Assembly: GCA_030830725.1 (NCBI GenBank)
Contig: JAURMN010000140.1
Coordinates: 1-24,619, forward strand
Direction: 5' to 3'
DNA: 24,619 nucleotides
Source of the DNA: Balneolales bacterium
Lineage (GTDB): Bacteria; Bacteroidota; Rhodothermia; Balneolales; Balneolaceae
Under the pieces are notes generated by a model, which was not told the DNA's origin, made no database searches, and was given only the letters and a program-made list of their open reading frames with translations. Positions 1 to 7,216 of this stretch are shown here, piece by piece. Position numbers and translations under genes: made by a program. Position 1 is the stretch's first letter; each line of letters starts with the position of its first letter.

Positions 1-1
1 A

Positions 2-27
2 ACCTCAGCAGGATCAGCCACTGAGGT
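2..27 (-). terminator. Possible hairpin downstream of the PDZ lipoprotein gene
   Basis: ACCTCAG (2-8) and CTGAGGT (21-27) form a 7-bp stem with a 12-nt loop, 34 nt beyond the stop codon of the minus-strand gene ending at 61. The window ends before any U-tract could be seen on the minus strand, so terminator function is only a guess. Confidence 0.25.
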
Positions 28-60
28 CTTAATATATACCCAAAGATTGACAAATAATGT

Positions 61-798
61 TTATCGGGTAATGTTCCATCCTGTCTGACGTAGTACTAAT
101 TCGTCTTCTGACATTTGGTTAACCGATAGCACTTTTCCTTCTGAGGTGAATTCGAATCGGATGAGTGAATAAGATTCAGCATCTAATCCAGAAACATCGT
201 CGTTGTTGGATGTCCAAGTTTTGAGATACACGATACGCTTTGCAGGATCACTCACCTTTTCCACGATTTTATAATCTAAGAGACCAGAATTCCAGTTTTC
301 TTCACTAGACATGTTAATCGATTCTAGGATTCTTTCCTTAGAGTACATAGGTGAAACGATGCCTCTTGTGACCGATACATTAAGAATGGTTCCTTCGCGT
401 AAGATAGTAGCTTGAACAGGGACCCCAGGCTTCCCTTGAAATGAGAGTTTCCCATTGTTATAGTTTTCTTCAGTGACTACCACGCCATTCACATTCAGAA
501 ACTCATCGCCAACTTGAAGAACCCCGTCTGCAGGTCCTCCGGCCATCACATTTGTGACGATCATTCCCTCTTCTGCATCAGGATTCCAGTTAAACCCAAA
601 CCCAACATATCGGGCTCCATTGTTCACACCGTTCTCGTCCATATTTTCTAGTACCATATCATAGGCTGCTTGCTTTCCTGTCCATCCAGAAATCACCCAA
701 TCCTCTGCAAGATCCTCAATTTGGCTCTGAAATTGACTCGATGTAGAACTGCAACCTGAAAAGATCACAGCAAGTATTATGATCCACGTTTTAGACAT
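61..798 (-). CDS. PDZ-domain lipoprotein, function unknown
   Basis: Predicted lipoprotein of 245 residues. A hydrophobic N-terminus ends in FSGC, so Cys16 would be lipidated and the protein anchored in the envelope. A PDZ domain covers roughly residues 64-148: the GFGF segment resembles a carboxylate-binding loop, and GPADGVLQVGDEFLNVNG matches the conserved PDZ core. The C-terminal ~95 residues form an unrecognised domain. No serine-protease domain is present, so this is not a DegP/HtrA protease. Start choice: an upstream in-frame ATG lies at 804, but AAAGGAG abuts that ATG and is 6 nt from the ATG at 798, so 798 is preferred. The gene lies 18-24 nt downstream of the secreted-protein gene at 823-1626 and is probably co-transcribed with it. 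PDZ call is confident; the role is unknown. Confidence 0.8.
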   Translation of the reverse strand: MSKTWIIILAVIFSGCSSTSSQFQSQIEDLAEDWVISGWTGKQAAYDMVLENMDENGVNNGARYVGFGFNWNPDAEEGMIVTNVMAGGPADGVLQVGDEFLNVNGVVVTEENYNNGKLSFQGKPGVPVQATILREGTILNVSVTRGIVSPMYSKERILESINMSSEENWNSGLLDYKIVEKVSDPAKRIVYLKTWTSNNDDVSGLDAESYSLIRFEFTSEGKVLSVNQMSEDELVLRQTGWNITR

Positions 799-804
799 TT
801 TCAT

Positions 805-811
805 CTCCTTT
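805..811 (-). promoter_or_regulatory. Shine-Dalgarno that decides the PDZ gene start
   Basis: On the minus strand AAAGGAG directly abuts the ATG at 804 and stands 6 nt before the ATG at 798. Only the latter is at workable distance, so translation most likely starts at 798. It is one of the few clear Shine-Dalgarno sequences in this window. Confidence 0.6.
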
Positions 812-822
812 AAAGTGATGGT

Positions 823-1626
823 TTAATTAAAATGTTCACTTAACTCAAACACGCCATTTACGACTGACCCAACGGGTATGTAGACTTCATCCCAATGCTC
901 ACCGGCAATCGACCAGTAATTTTGAATCAATTCAGGTAGGTTTTCGATATTTTCAACTCGACAATTTTGGATTTCTTTTTGGTCGTTGGCAAAATCATCC
1001 CAAGAATTATAGAAATAAGCTGTTTCTATTGTAGTTCCTGAACCACTGTAATGCGTACTCAATCTCGAAGCGACCATGTGTCCACAGGCTTCATTTGCAA
1101 CTCCCAATTCATTCCAATATCCAGCAAATGTCCCCATATTCGCCCATTTAGGAGAATAATAACTATTTACAATCACCCCAGGTGACTGCCAATTGGTGTC
1201 TCCAAACCCAGTTGGTCGAAGCACGCGAATTTCATCAGTATGACCTTCTAAAAAAAGCTGAAACCAAGTCTGAGCCTTTTCGATAAACGCCACACTATCT
1301 GCATCTTCCATTCCAGATGCATATTCAAAAAGAGATCCCCATAAATCATCATTTTGCTTGTCTTCGAGTGATTCGAAGCTGTCATACATCACAATTGACG
1401 CTTTTCCTGCGAACATATGTCTAGCAACGTAGTGTCCTACTAAAGTTCGTTTTTCGCTTTTCATACTGGCATCTGTGAATTGCTTGTGCATTTCCAAAAA
1501 TTCAGGAATTTGCAATGCCGGAACATCTAAGTAATATTTCTCGAGGTAATATGCCTTTTCTGGTTGGGCAGATGCGGTCTGAATAAGAAGAACTGGTAAA
1601 AGAAGAAGTAAGTATAGTTTTTTCAT
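823..1626 (-). CDS. Secreted protein with internal duplication, possibly a two-domain dimeric alpha/beta-barrel fold
   Basis: A 267-residue protein with a clear signal peptide (about residues 1-20, ending TASAQ). I do not recognise a characterised family. The mature part looks duplicated: GHYVARH followed by YDSFESLED in the first half is echoed by GHMVASR and YNSWDDFAND in the second, and both halves begin with a Tyr-Tyr strand. This pattern resembles NIPSNAP/EthD-like alpha/beta-barrel modules, in which two copies pack as a pseudo-dimer, but that is inference. There is no good Shine-Dalgarno. The gene is first in a two-gene unit with the PDZ lipoprotein, and a TGTAAC-N4-GTTACA dyad lies 59 nt upstream of its start, pointing to control by the adjacent Crp/Fnr-type regulator. 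Confidence 0.8.
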   Translation of the reverse strand: MKKLYLLLLLPVLLIQTASAQPEKAYYLEKYYLDVPALQIPEFLEMHKQFTDASMKSEKRTLVGHYVARHMFAGKASIVMYDSFESLEDKQNDDLWGSLFEYASGMEDADSVAFIEKAQTWFQLFLEGHTDEIRVLRPTGFGDTNWQSPGVIVNSYYSPKWANMGTFAGYWNELGVANEACGHMVASRLSTHYSGSGTTIETAYFYNSWDDFANDQKEIQNCRVENIENLPELIQNYWSIAGEHWDEVYIPVGSVVNGVFELSEHFN

Positions 1627-1655
1627 CCCAATAAATATTAGTTAATAGTTGAAAA

Positions 1656-1677
1656 GAAATATATCTATTTGATTATA
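1656..1677 (-). promoter_or_regulatory. Candidate promoter elements for the secreted-protein/PDZ unit
   Basis: Two alternative minus-strand boxes follow the dyad at 1685-1700. TATAAT at 1672-1677 lies 7 nt downstream of it, which would place the dyad between -35 and -10 (repression-like). TATATTTC at 1656-1663, one mismatch from the Bacteroidota TAnnTTTG box, lies 21 nt downstream, which would centre the dyad near -41.5 (class II activator-like). The sequence does not decide between them. Confidence 0.3.
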
Positions 1678-1684
1678 CGTAGTT

Positions 1685-1700
1685 TGTAACCTCAGTTACA
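1685..1700. promoter_or_regulatory. Dyad operator TGTAAC-N4-GTTACA, copy 1
   Basis: TGTAACCTCAGTTACA is a dyad with 6-bp arms and 4-nt spacer, the 16-bp geometry expected for a Crp/Fnr-family dimer. It lies in the 107-bp gap between the regulator gene and the secreted-protein gene, upstream of the latter. The same arms and spacing recur at 2411-2426. Confidence 0.65.
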
Positions 1701-1733
1701 TTTAAAATAAATGTGTTTTCATTTTTTAAATGA

Positions 1734-2378
1734 TCAGTTCTGAGATGAGTTTAGCGTAATTACACCTCTGCCCAGTTGTAACATTCCTGTTGTTTCTAAG
1801 CTCTTAAGTATTCTCGAAACAACAACTCTTGAACTGCCTATCTCATGAGCCAACTCTTCATGTGTTAATTTAATGGTCCTTGATTGAGTATAAATTGCTG
1901 ATGACAGAAACTGAGCAATTCGCTCCTCAACGGTCTGGGTCATGGACTGATGAAAATTATCAAGAACACAAGCATATCCACTAGCTAGTGTCTTAATTAG
2001 AAATTTCGCCCAGCTTGGATATTTTTTTTGCCAATCGAAAACAACCTGTGACGGCACTATCACCTTGATTGAGTCAATCAAGGCGGTCACTGTTATAGGA
2101 CTCAATTGATGGGTTAAAACGGACGAAAGTGAGGTAGGGCAAGTCTCCCCGGCTTTTACTCTGCAAATAACGTAATTCTTATCCTTTTCAAGGCTATATC
2201 TACTAAGCACGGACTCGCCTGATAAATAAAGCGGGATTCGATGAACCGGATCTCCTTGCTTTAGTGCTATTTCTCCTTTTTTCTGTAAAACTGCAGAGCA
2301 GTTCTCCACGATCTGATTCTTTAGCTCGTCAGAAAATGGGAATAAATCTAGATCTGATTTCGAAATTTTAATGTCCAT
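1734..2378 (-). CDS. Crp/Fnr-family transcriptional regulator
   Basis: A 214-residue protein with the family's two-domain layout: an N-terminal cyclic-nucleotide-binding-like beta-roll (about 15-125), a dimerisation helix (about 125-150), and a C-terminal winged helix-turn-helix (about 165-210; LTHEELAHEIGSSR then VVVSRILKSLE). The roll keeps the Gly-Glu of the phosphate-binding cassette (AGETCP) but lacks the Arg that binds cAMP phosphate in E. coli CRP. It also lacks the N-terminal Cys cluster of FNR, so the ligand is unknown. In the recognition helix Arg184 and Arg189 align with CRP Arg180 and Arg185, while the position of CRP Glu181 is Val185. The perfect dyad at 2411-2426 lies 32 nt upstream of the start, suggesting autoregulation. 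Downstream is the secreted-protein/PDZ unit with a matching dyad. Confidence 0.9.
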   Translation of the reverse strand: MDIKISKSDLDLFPFSDELKNQIVENCSAVLQKKGEIALKQGDPVHRIPLYLSGESVLSRYSLEKDKNYVICRVKAGETCPTSLSSVLTHQLSPITVTALIDSIKVIVPSQVVFDWQKKYPSWAKFLIKTLASGYACVLDNFHQSMTQTVEERIAQFLSSAIYTQSRTIKLTHEELAHEIGSSRVVVSRILKSLETTGMLQLGRGVITLNSSQN

Positions 2379-2410
2379 TTTGCAGAATAAAGATCTTCGA
2401 ATAGACTCTT

Positions 2411-2426
2411 TGTAACAATTGTTACA
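2411..2426. promoter_or_regulatory. Dyad operator TGTAAC-N4-GTTACA, copy 2 (perfect palindrome)
   Basis: TGTAACAATTGTTACA is a perfect 16-bp palindrome centred 40 nt upstream of the regulator's ATG. It shares both arms and spacing with the dyad at 1685-1700. A site here would let the regulator control its own gene. I found no third copy with both arms intact in the window. Confidence 0.7.
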
Positions 2427-2603
2427 CTTAATTCGCTTTTTAAACAGCAGATCTACATTATAATCAATTATATAACTCTATTAAAAGTAGTTAGATGGGG
2501 GAGTGCGCGCTACTTTATTGCTATTTACTTTCTGCAACAATAAGAAATACGAATAATAGTCTATTCTATAATTCCTTCAAAAAAGGAGTTGGATCGATCA
2601 TAC
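2427..2603. other. AT-rich intergenic region upstream of the regulator gene
   Basis: This stretch separates the 3' end of the ROK gene from the regulator's operator. On the minus strand a TATAAT-like box occurs in an AT-rich run near 2457-2463, but no matching -35 element is evident. No convincing terminator follows the ROK gene; only a 5-bp stem with a short loop is visible near 2576-2590. Short reading frames on the plus strand here run into the ROK gene and do not look real. Confidence 0.4.
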
Positions 2604-3380
2604 TCACATATAGAATACTTTCAATCCCTGAACCCGGTCTGCCGCATATACGGCCGCGCCTACCATGCTCGCTTCACTTTCAAAAGAGGCTCCGGCAATG
2701 GGGGTATTGATCTTGATGTAAGGCAAGGTTTTTTCTGCTTTTTTACTGATTTGTCCGCCCAGAATAAAAAGATCCGGATGAAACATCTCTTCATAAGCCT
2801 CGAGCACAAATTCAATCCGTTTTGCCCAAGCTTTGCGCCCTAGTCCCTCTTGCTTTCTGGATTTATTGGATGCGCGATCCTGAGCACTGAGTCCTCGAAT
2901 CTCCATCATGCCCAGTTCACTATTGGGAAACAATCTACCGTCTGAAAAAAGAGCTGATCCGATTCCCTTTCCGACAGTAAGCACAATGATGACTCCGGAC
3001 TGATCCCGACCCGCGCCAAATTTGAGTTCAGCAATCCCACACGCATCCGTGTCATTAATCACGCTCACGGACGTTTCGGTGATTTCAGAGATCAGGTGTT
3101 GAATATCGGTGGATTCCCAGGAAGGATCTAGGCGTTTTGCCGAAAGTGACACTCCTTTTGTCACCGCTTCTGGAATGGCACACCCAATAGGGCCGTCCCA
3201 CTTAAATTCACTGGAAACCAACTTGTGAATTGTAGAAATGACTTTGTGAGTAGATGTACTCTTGAGTTTCAAGGTCTTCATTTCAGAGCTGAATTTTCCA
3301 CTTTCGGTATCTACGATACACCCCTTAATCTCGTCCGTACCAATATCGATTCCCAGTACTTCCATTCCTTTTTTTGCCAT
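2604..3380 (-). CDS. ROK-family protein, polyphosphate glucokinase-like, with degenerate signature motifs
   Basis: A 258-residue protein, the usual length of polyphosphate glucokinases, which phosphorylate glucose with polyphosphate or ATP. Family landmarks are recognisable: LGIDIG near residue 9, NDTDACGIAELKFGAG with the catalytic-type Asp110, GIGSALFSDG, PNSELG with Glu155, and a C-terminal HPDLFILGG. Many signature residues differ from the family pattern I know: DIGGSGIKG is DIGTDEIKG, TLGTGIG is TVGKGIG, ELGH is ELGM, GGG is GGQ, and the NEAG-type loop is SEAS. The frame is intact. It could be a pseudokinase or an enzyme with altered substrate. It lies 69 nt downstream of secA on the same strand and may share its transcript. 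Confidence 0.8.
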   Translation of the reverse strand: MAKKGMEVLGIDIGTDEIKGCIVDTESGKFSSEMKTLKLKSTSTHKVISTIHKLVSSEFKWDGPIGCAIPEAVTKGVSLSAKRLDPSWESTDIQHLISEITETSVSVINDTDACGIAELKFGAGRDQSGVIIVLTVGKGIGSALFSDGRLFPNSELGMMEIRGLSAQDRASNKSRKQEGLGRKAWAKRIEFVLEAYEEMFHPDLFILGGQISKKAEKTLPYIKINTPIAGASFESEASMVGAAVYAADRVQGLKVFYM

Positions 3381-3449
3381 AGAAGTTGATCAAGTTTGAG
3401 TCAAAGTCAATACTGAAAAATGAAGAGTATCCTAATGAAGACCACCCGG

Positions 3450-6400
3450 TCAGGATTGGATGAGTACCCAACCCTCTTCTTCCACCATCCGCTGCGCATG
3501 TTTCCACTTTGCATTACGGGTTTCGCCTGTCTGAACATTTTGAATGGTAACCTGGTCATTTCGGCCTGGTTCTTTATCAGTAACCGCAGGTTTTCTTGAC
3601 TGGCCAGATACCTTAGCGCCGGCTGCAATTGCGGCGGCTTGTTGTGCCGTTGGAGCACCCGTTCCAGACATCGAAGACTGTGGCGCCGAAAATCCCATAT
3701 TGGTGGAATCCTGATGTTGAGTCCGTGCCCGTTGCATGTCAATTTTAGCCTTTTGAGCTTTAGCCTGTTGAATCCCGGCTTGCTCAGCTTGTGCATCCGG
3801 AACGGATTTCCAAATCAAAGAGATTACCTCTTGCTGAAGCTCGCCCATCAGACTGCGAAACATCTCAAAGGCTTCTCTCTTATACTCAATGAGGGGATCT
3901 TTCTGACCAAATGCACGTAAGCCAATCCCCTCTTTAACCGAATCCAGTTCACGAAGATGTTCCATCCACTTATCATCGATAATCGCCAAAACTGCGGCAC
4001 GCTCCAAGGCACGAACAACTTCATGACCTTCGGTTTCGAGGGCTTTCTTGACGTCAGCCACCACACGAAGGCGACGCGATCCATCATTGAAAATCACCTG
4101 CATCCGTTCCGGACGTCGCGAAGGATCCGCCTGCTCAATTTGTTTTAAAGCCTGATTCAACGGTATAGCGATCCGTTCCTCTTTTTGACGATAGAGGTCC
4201 ACGGCTCGCTCAATGATCAGGTCAATAAGCCCATCATCGCCAATTCGAGCCCATTTTTCAGGGTCAATGGTTACATTCACGGCCAAGAGTCTCAAGATCT
4301 CTTCATGAATCGTCTCATAGTCCCCGTCTTTGTAGTAGGTGTCCACAACAGAGGCAACAAGCTCTTCCAGCATATCCAGAATATCACTTTGCAAGTTCTC
4401 ACCCAGTAAGGCATTGCGACGACGACTGTAAATCACGTTCCGCTGGTTGTTAAGCACATCATCATACTCCAGCTGACGCTTCCGGATGCTAAAATTGTTC
4501 TGCTCCACTTTTTTCTGGGCGCGCTCAAGTGATTTGGTGACCCATGGGTGCTGAATCACCTCACCCTCTTCAAAATTGAGACGACCCATCAGGCTGCTGA
4601 TCCGCTCAGTACCCCCAAAAAGTGCCATCAAATTATCTTCGAGCGAGACATAAAATTGGGATTCACCCGGATCACCCTGACGTCCGGAACGACCACGAAG
4701 CTGCAAGTCAATACGCCGGCTTTCATGACGCTCCGTTCCCAAAATGGCCAATCCGCCCTTCTCTTTTACTCCTTCGGCCAACTTAATATCGGTACCTCGA
4801 CCCGCCATGTTGGTTGCCACCGTCACCGCACCCGGACGGCCCGCCAGAGCCACAATTTCACTTTCGCGAGCATTTTGCTTCGCATTCAACACATTATGAT
4901 CGATTCCGGCACGCTTCAGCATCCGACTCAATGTCTCAGAAACATCCACACTCGTCGTTCCCACTAGAACCGGTTGTTGTTTCGCATTATACTCGCGGAT
5001 TTTCTCAATCACAGCATTGAATTTCTCCCGCTTGGTACGGAACACCAGATCTTCATGATCCGCACGCTGAATCGGACGGTTGGTTGGAATCACCACCACA
5101 TCCAATCCATAAATCTCATTGAATTCTCCCTCTTCCGTCGCAGCCGTACCGGTCATTCCGGAGAGTTTGTGATACATCCGAAAATAATTCTGAAGGGTAA
5201 TCGTGGCATAGGTTTGTGTCGCCGCCTCCACTTTGACCTGTTCCTTCGCCTCAATCGCCTGGTGCAACCCATCACTGTAGCGACGTCCGGAAAGTACCCG
5301 TCCGGTATGCTCATCGACAATCTGTACTTTCCCCTCCTGAACGATATACTCCTCATCTTTTTCAAAAAGAGTATAGGCCTTGAGCAACTGGTTTACGGTG
5401 TGAATACGATCCCCTTTTTCTGAAAAGAGTCGATTCAGAGCCGCAATTTTTGTATCCCTCTCTTTGGAACGCTTCGTATCGTCTTCAATTTTAGCCAGTT
5501 CCTCTTCAATACGGGACGTCTCTTCTCCCATATCGGGGATCACAAAAAAGTCGGGATCTTCATCTTTTCGGGTAATAAAATCCCGTCCCTTATCACTCAT
5601 TTCGATGGTACGCTGTTTGATATCCACCGCATAAAACAGGTGTTCATCCACAATGGGCATATTCTTGGCGTTTTCCTGCAGATAAAAACTTTCTGTACGG
5701 GAAATCAACTTCTGAATGTGTGGCTCCTGCTGAAGTTTCTTCAATTTTCGGTTTTTTGGAAATCCGCGTTGGGCGCGAAACAGAGCCAGTCCGGCCTTTT
5801 CTTCATCTGCCGCCTCTAATGCTGATTCTGCTTCCGCGACCAGTGAGGCGACCAATTTTTGTTGCGCCTGCACTAGGGCTTCAACCCTGGGTTTCATAAC
5901 CTCATATTTCTCAGACTGCGTATCCTCCGGTACCGGACCGGAAATGATCAATGGGGTTCTCGCCTCATCAATCAGAATGGAATCCACCTCATCAATGATG
6001 GCATAGTGATGCTTCCGCTGAACCAACTGCTCCGGAGTAATTACCATATTATCGCGCAGATAATCGAATCCGTATTCATTGTTAGTCCCGTAGGTAATGT
6101 CGGCTCGATAAGCCTGACGACGCGCCTCCGAGTTAGGCTCATATTTATCAATACAATCCACCTTGAGCCCGTGAAATTCAAAAATTGGAGCATTCCACTC
6201 GGCATCCCGTTTGGCCAGATAATCATTCACTGTCACCACATGCACTCCGCGATCCGCCAAGGCATTCAAATAGGCCGGAAAAATAGCCACCAGGGTTTTA
6301 CCCTCGCCTGTTTTCATCTCCGAAATCATTCCCTTGTGCATGCTAATAGCGCCGATTAACTGAACATCATACGGCACCATTTGCCAAAGCACATCGCTTC

Positions 6401-6806
6401 CGGCCACTTTCCATGACTTCCCGACAAATCTGGCGCAGGTCTCCTTTAAGGTGGCAAAGGCTTCCGGCATGATCTCTTCCAAGGTAATCTCGAGTTGCTC
6501 CAGCCATTCTTTTTCCAATTCTTTGAGGGTGGCAGAGAGGTCTCGGCGGTCTTCCAATGTGAGATCGGCGTCGACAGAATTGAGCTGGGTACGAACGTCA
6601 TCTATTTGAGAGGTAATCTCAGCGGTATCGTTCGCTATCGTCTCCTTAAAGCGGTTTGTCTGGGCTTTGAGTTCTTCATCCGAGAGGGACTTCATGTGTT
6701 CTTCAAAGCTGTGGATTTCATCCACGATGGGCCAGATCTGTTTAAGATCTTTCTCGCTTTTGGAACCAAATATCTTGGTAAGAATAGTGTCGATCGAAAA
6801 TTTCAT
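3450..6806 (-). CDS. secA: Preprotein translocase ATPase SecA
   Basis: SecA drives secretory proteins through SecYEG by ATP hydrolysis. The product is 1,118 residues, longer than the ~900 of E. coli. Visible landmarks are Walker A MKTGEGKT (about 164-171), the Walker B region DEVDSILIDEARTPLIISG starting near 272, TGTAATEEGEF, the NMAGRGTDIKL helicase motif, and LRGRSGRQGDPGESQFYVSLED. Insertions occur before the PEAFA segment (about 60-110), around WKVAGSDVLWQMV (about 133-144) and within the first nucleotide-binding domain (about 310-480), as in other Bacteroidota-type SecA proteins. The C-terminus lacks the CxC...CH zinc motif and ends in a GRNDQVTIQNVQTGE-type tail. Start choice: the ATG at 6806 is preferred over an adjacent in-frame TTG at 6809. 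secA is divergent from rpmH. Confidence 0.98.
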   Translation of the reverse strand: MKFSIDTILTKIFGSKSEKDLKQIWPIVDEIHSFEEHMKSLSDEELKAQTNRFKETIANDTAEITSQIDDVRTQLNSVDADLTLEDRRDLSATLKELEKEWLEQLEITLEEIMPEAFATLKETCARFVGKSWKVAGSDVLWQMVPYDVQLIGAISMHKGMISEMKTGEGKTLVAIFPAYLNALADRGVHVVTVNDYLAKRDAEWNAPIFEFHGLKVDCIDKYEPNSEARRQAYRADITYGTNNEYGFDYLRDNMVITPEQLVQRKHHYAIIDEVDSILIDEARTPLIISGPVPEDTQSEKYEVMKPRVEALVQAQQKLVASLVAEAESALEAADEEKAGLALFRAQRGFPKNRKLKKLQQEPHIQKLISRTESFYLQENAKNMPIVDEHLFYAVDIKQRTIEMSDKGRDFITRKDEDPDFFVIPDMGEETSRIEEELAKIEDDTKRSKERDTKIAALNRLFSEKGDRIHTVNQLLKAYTLFEKDEEYIVQEGKVQIVDEHTGRVLSGRRYSDGLHQAIEAKEQVKVEAATQTYATITLQNYFRMYHKLSGMTGTAATEEGEFNEIYGLDVVVIPTNRPIQRADHEDLVFRTKREKFNAVIEKIREYNAKQQPVLVGTTSVDVSETLSRMLKRAGIDHNVLNAKQNARESEIVALAGRPGAVTVATNMAGRGTDIKLAEGVKEKGGLAILGTERHESRRIDLQLRGRSGRQGDPGESQFYVSLEDNLMALFGGTERISSLMGRLNFEEGEVIQHPWVTKSLERAQKKVEQNNFSIRKRQLEYDDVLNNQRNVIYSRRRNALLGENLQSDILDMLEELVASVVDTYYKDGDYETIHEEILRLLAVNVTIDPEKWARIGDDGLIDLIIERAVDLYRQKEERIAIPLNQALKQIEQADPSRRPERMQVIFNDGSRRLRVVADVKKALETEGHEVVRALERAAVLAIIDDKWMEHLRELDSVKEGIGLRAFGQKDPLIEYKREAFEMFRSLMGELQQEVISLIWKSVPDAQAEQAGIQQAKAQKAKIDMQRARTQHQDSTNMGFSAPQSSMSGTGAPTAQQAAAIAAGAKVSGQSRKPAVTDKEPGRNDQVTIQNVQTGETRNAKWKHAQRMVEEEGWVLIQS

Positions 6807-7060
6807 CAATACTCAGTGTGGTAAAAAAAATATCGTCCGTAAAGGTACGCTGTTCGTGAACCCCTAACAACAGGGAAAATCCGCCGGTTTTACCTTCTGA
6901 AGGGACTTTGCTGGAAAGTCGCCTTACAGGGAATGACCCACGTATACGAGCCTCATATCGAGCGGGATCAAAAGAGATTATCCATCGTTTTTTTCTTAGT
7001 TCCAAAATTTCTGCTTATTTTAATCTTCTGTCACAAAAATTTGTCAAAACTTGAAGTAAG
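6807..7060. other. Divergent secA/rpmH intergenic region
   Basis: About 250 bp separate the divergent starts of secA and rpmH, so promoters for both should lie here. I cannot assign a confident promoter. A small hairpin, GACTTT/AAAGTC, lies near 6908-6924. One sequence, TTATCCATC (6978-6986), matches 7 of 9 positions of a DnaA box but stands alone. The middle part (about 6845-6965) is less AT-rich than its edges and could hold a leader or small RNA; I recognise none. Confidence 0.4.
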
Positions 7061-7216
7061 ATGAAACGCACGTTCCAACCAAGCCGTCGTAAAAGAACAA
7101 ATAAACACGGTTTTCGTAAGCGGATGTTGACTCATGACGGTCAGCAAGTTCTGAGTCGCCGTCGTGCAAAAGGACGCTATAAGCTCACCGTGAGCGATGA
7201 AAAAGGGCCAAAATAA
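7061..7216 (+). CDS. rpmH: 50S ribosomal protein L34
   Basis: A 51-residue basic protein opening MKRTFQPSRRKRTNKHGFRK and continuing with LSRRRAKGRYKLTVSDE, the standard L34 sequence. L34 is a component of the large ribosomal subunit. It starts at the ATG at 7061, preceded by a weak purine stretch (GAAGTAAG). Its 3' end overlaps the start of rnpA by 20 nt in a different frame. The rpmH-rnpA order is conserved across bacteria and here leads into yidC. Confidence 0.97.
   Translation: MKRTFQPSRRKRTNKHGFRKRMLTHDGQQVLSRRRAKGRYKLTVSDEKGPK

Noticed and set aside
2495..2843. Two overlapping plus-strand reading frames of 71 and 84 residues
   Set aside because: They run through the ROK gene's 3' end on the opposite strand, lack ribosome-binding sites and have no recognisable sequence features.
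6845..6965. Possible small RNA (SRP RNA-like) in the secA/rpmH gap
   Set aside because: A CTGTTCGTGAACCCC stretch recalls SRP RNA starts, but the GGAAGGAAGCA-type core is absent and no convincing fold was found.
6978..6986. DnaA-box-like TTATCCATC near rpmH, suggesting an origin
   Set aside because: Only one 7-of-9 match, no cluster of boxes, no AT-rich unwinding region and no dnaA, dnaN or parAB genes.
6742..7005. Minus-strand reading frame of 87 residues over the secA start
   Set aside because: It overlaps secA in another frame and fills the divergent promoter region; nothing in it looks conserved.
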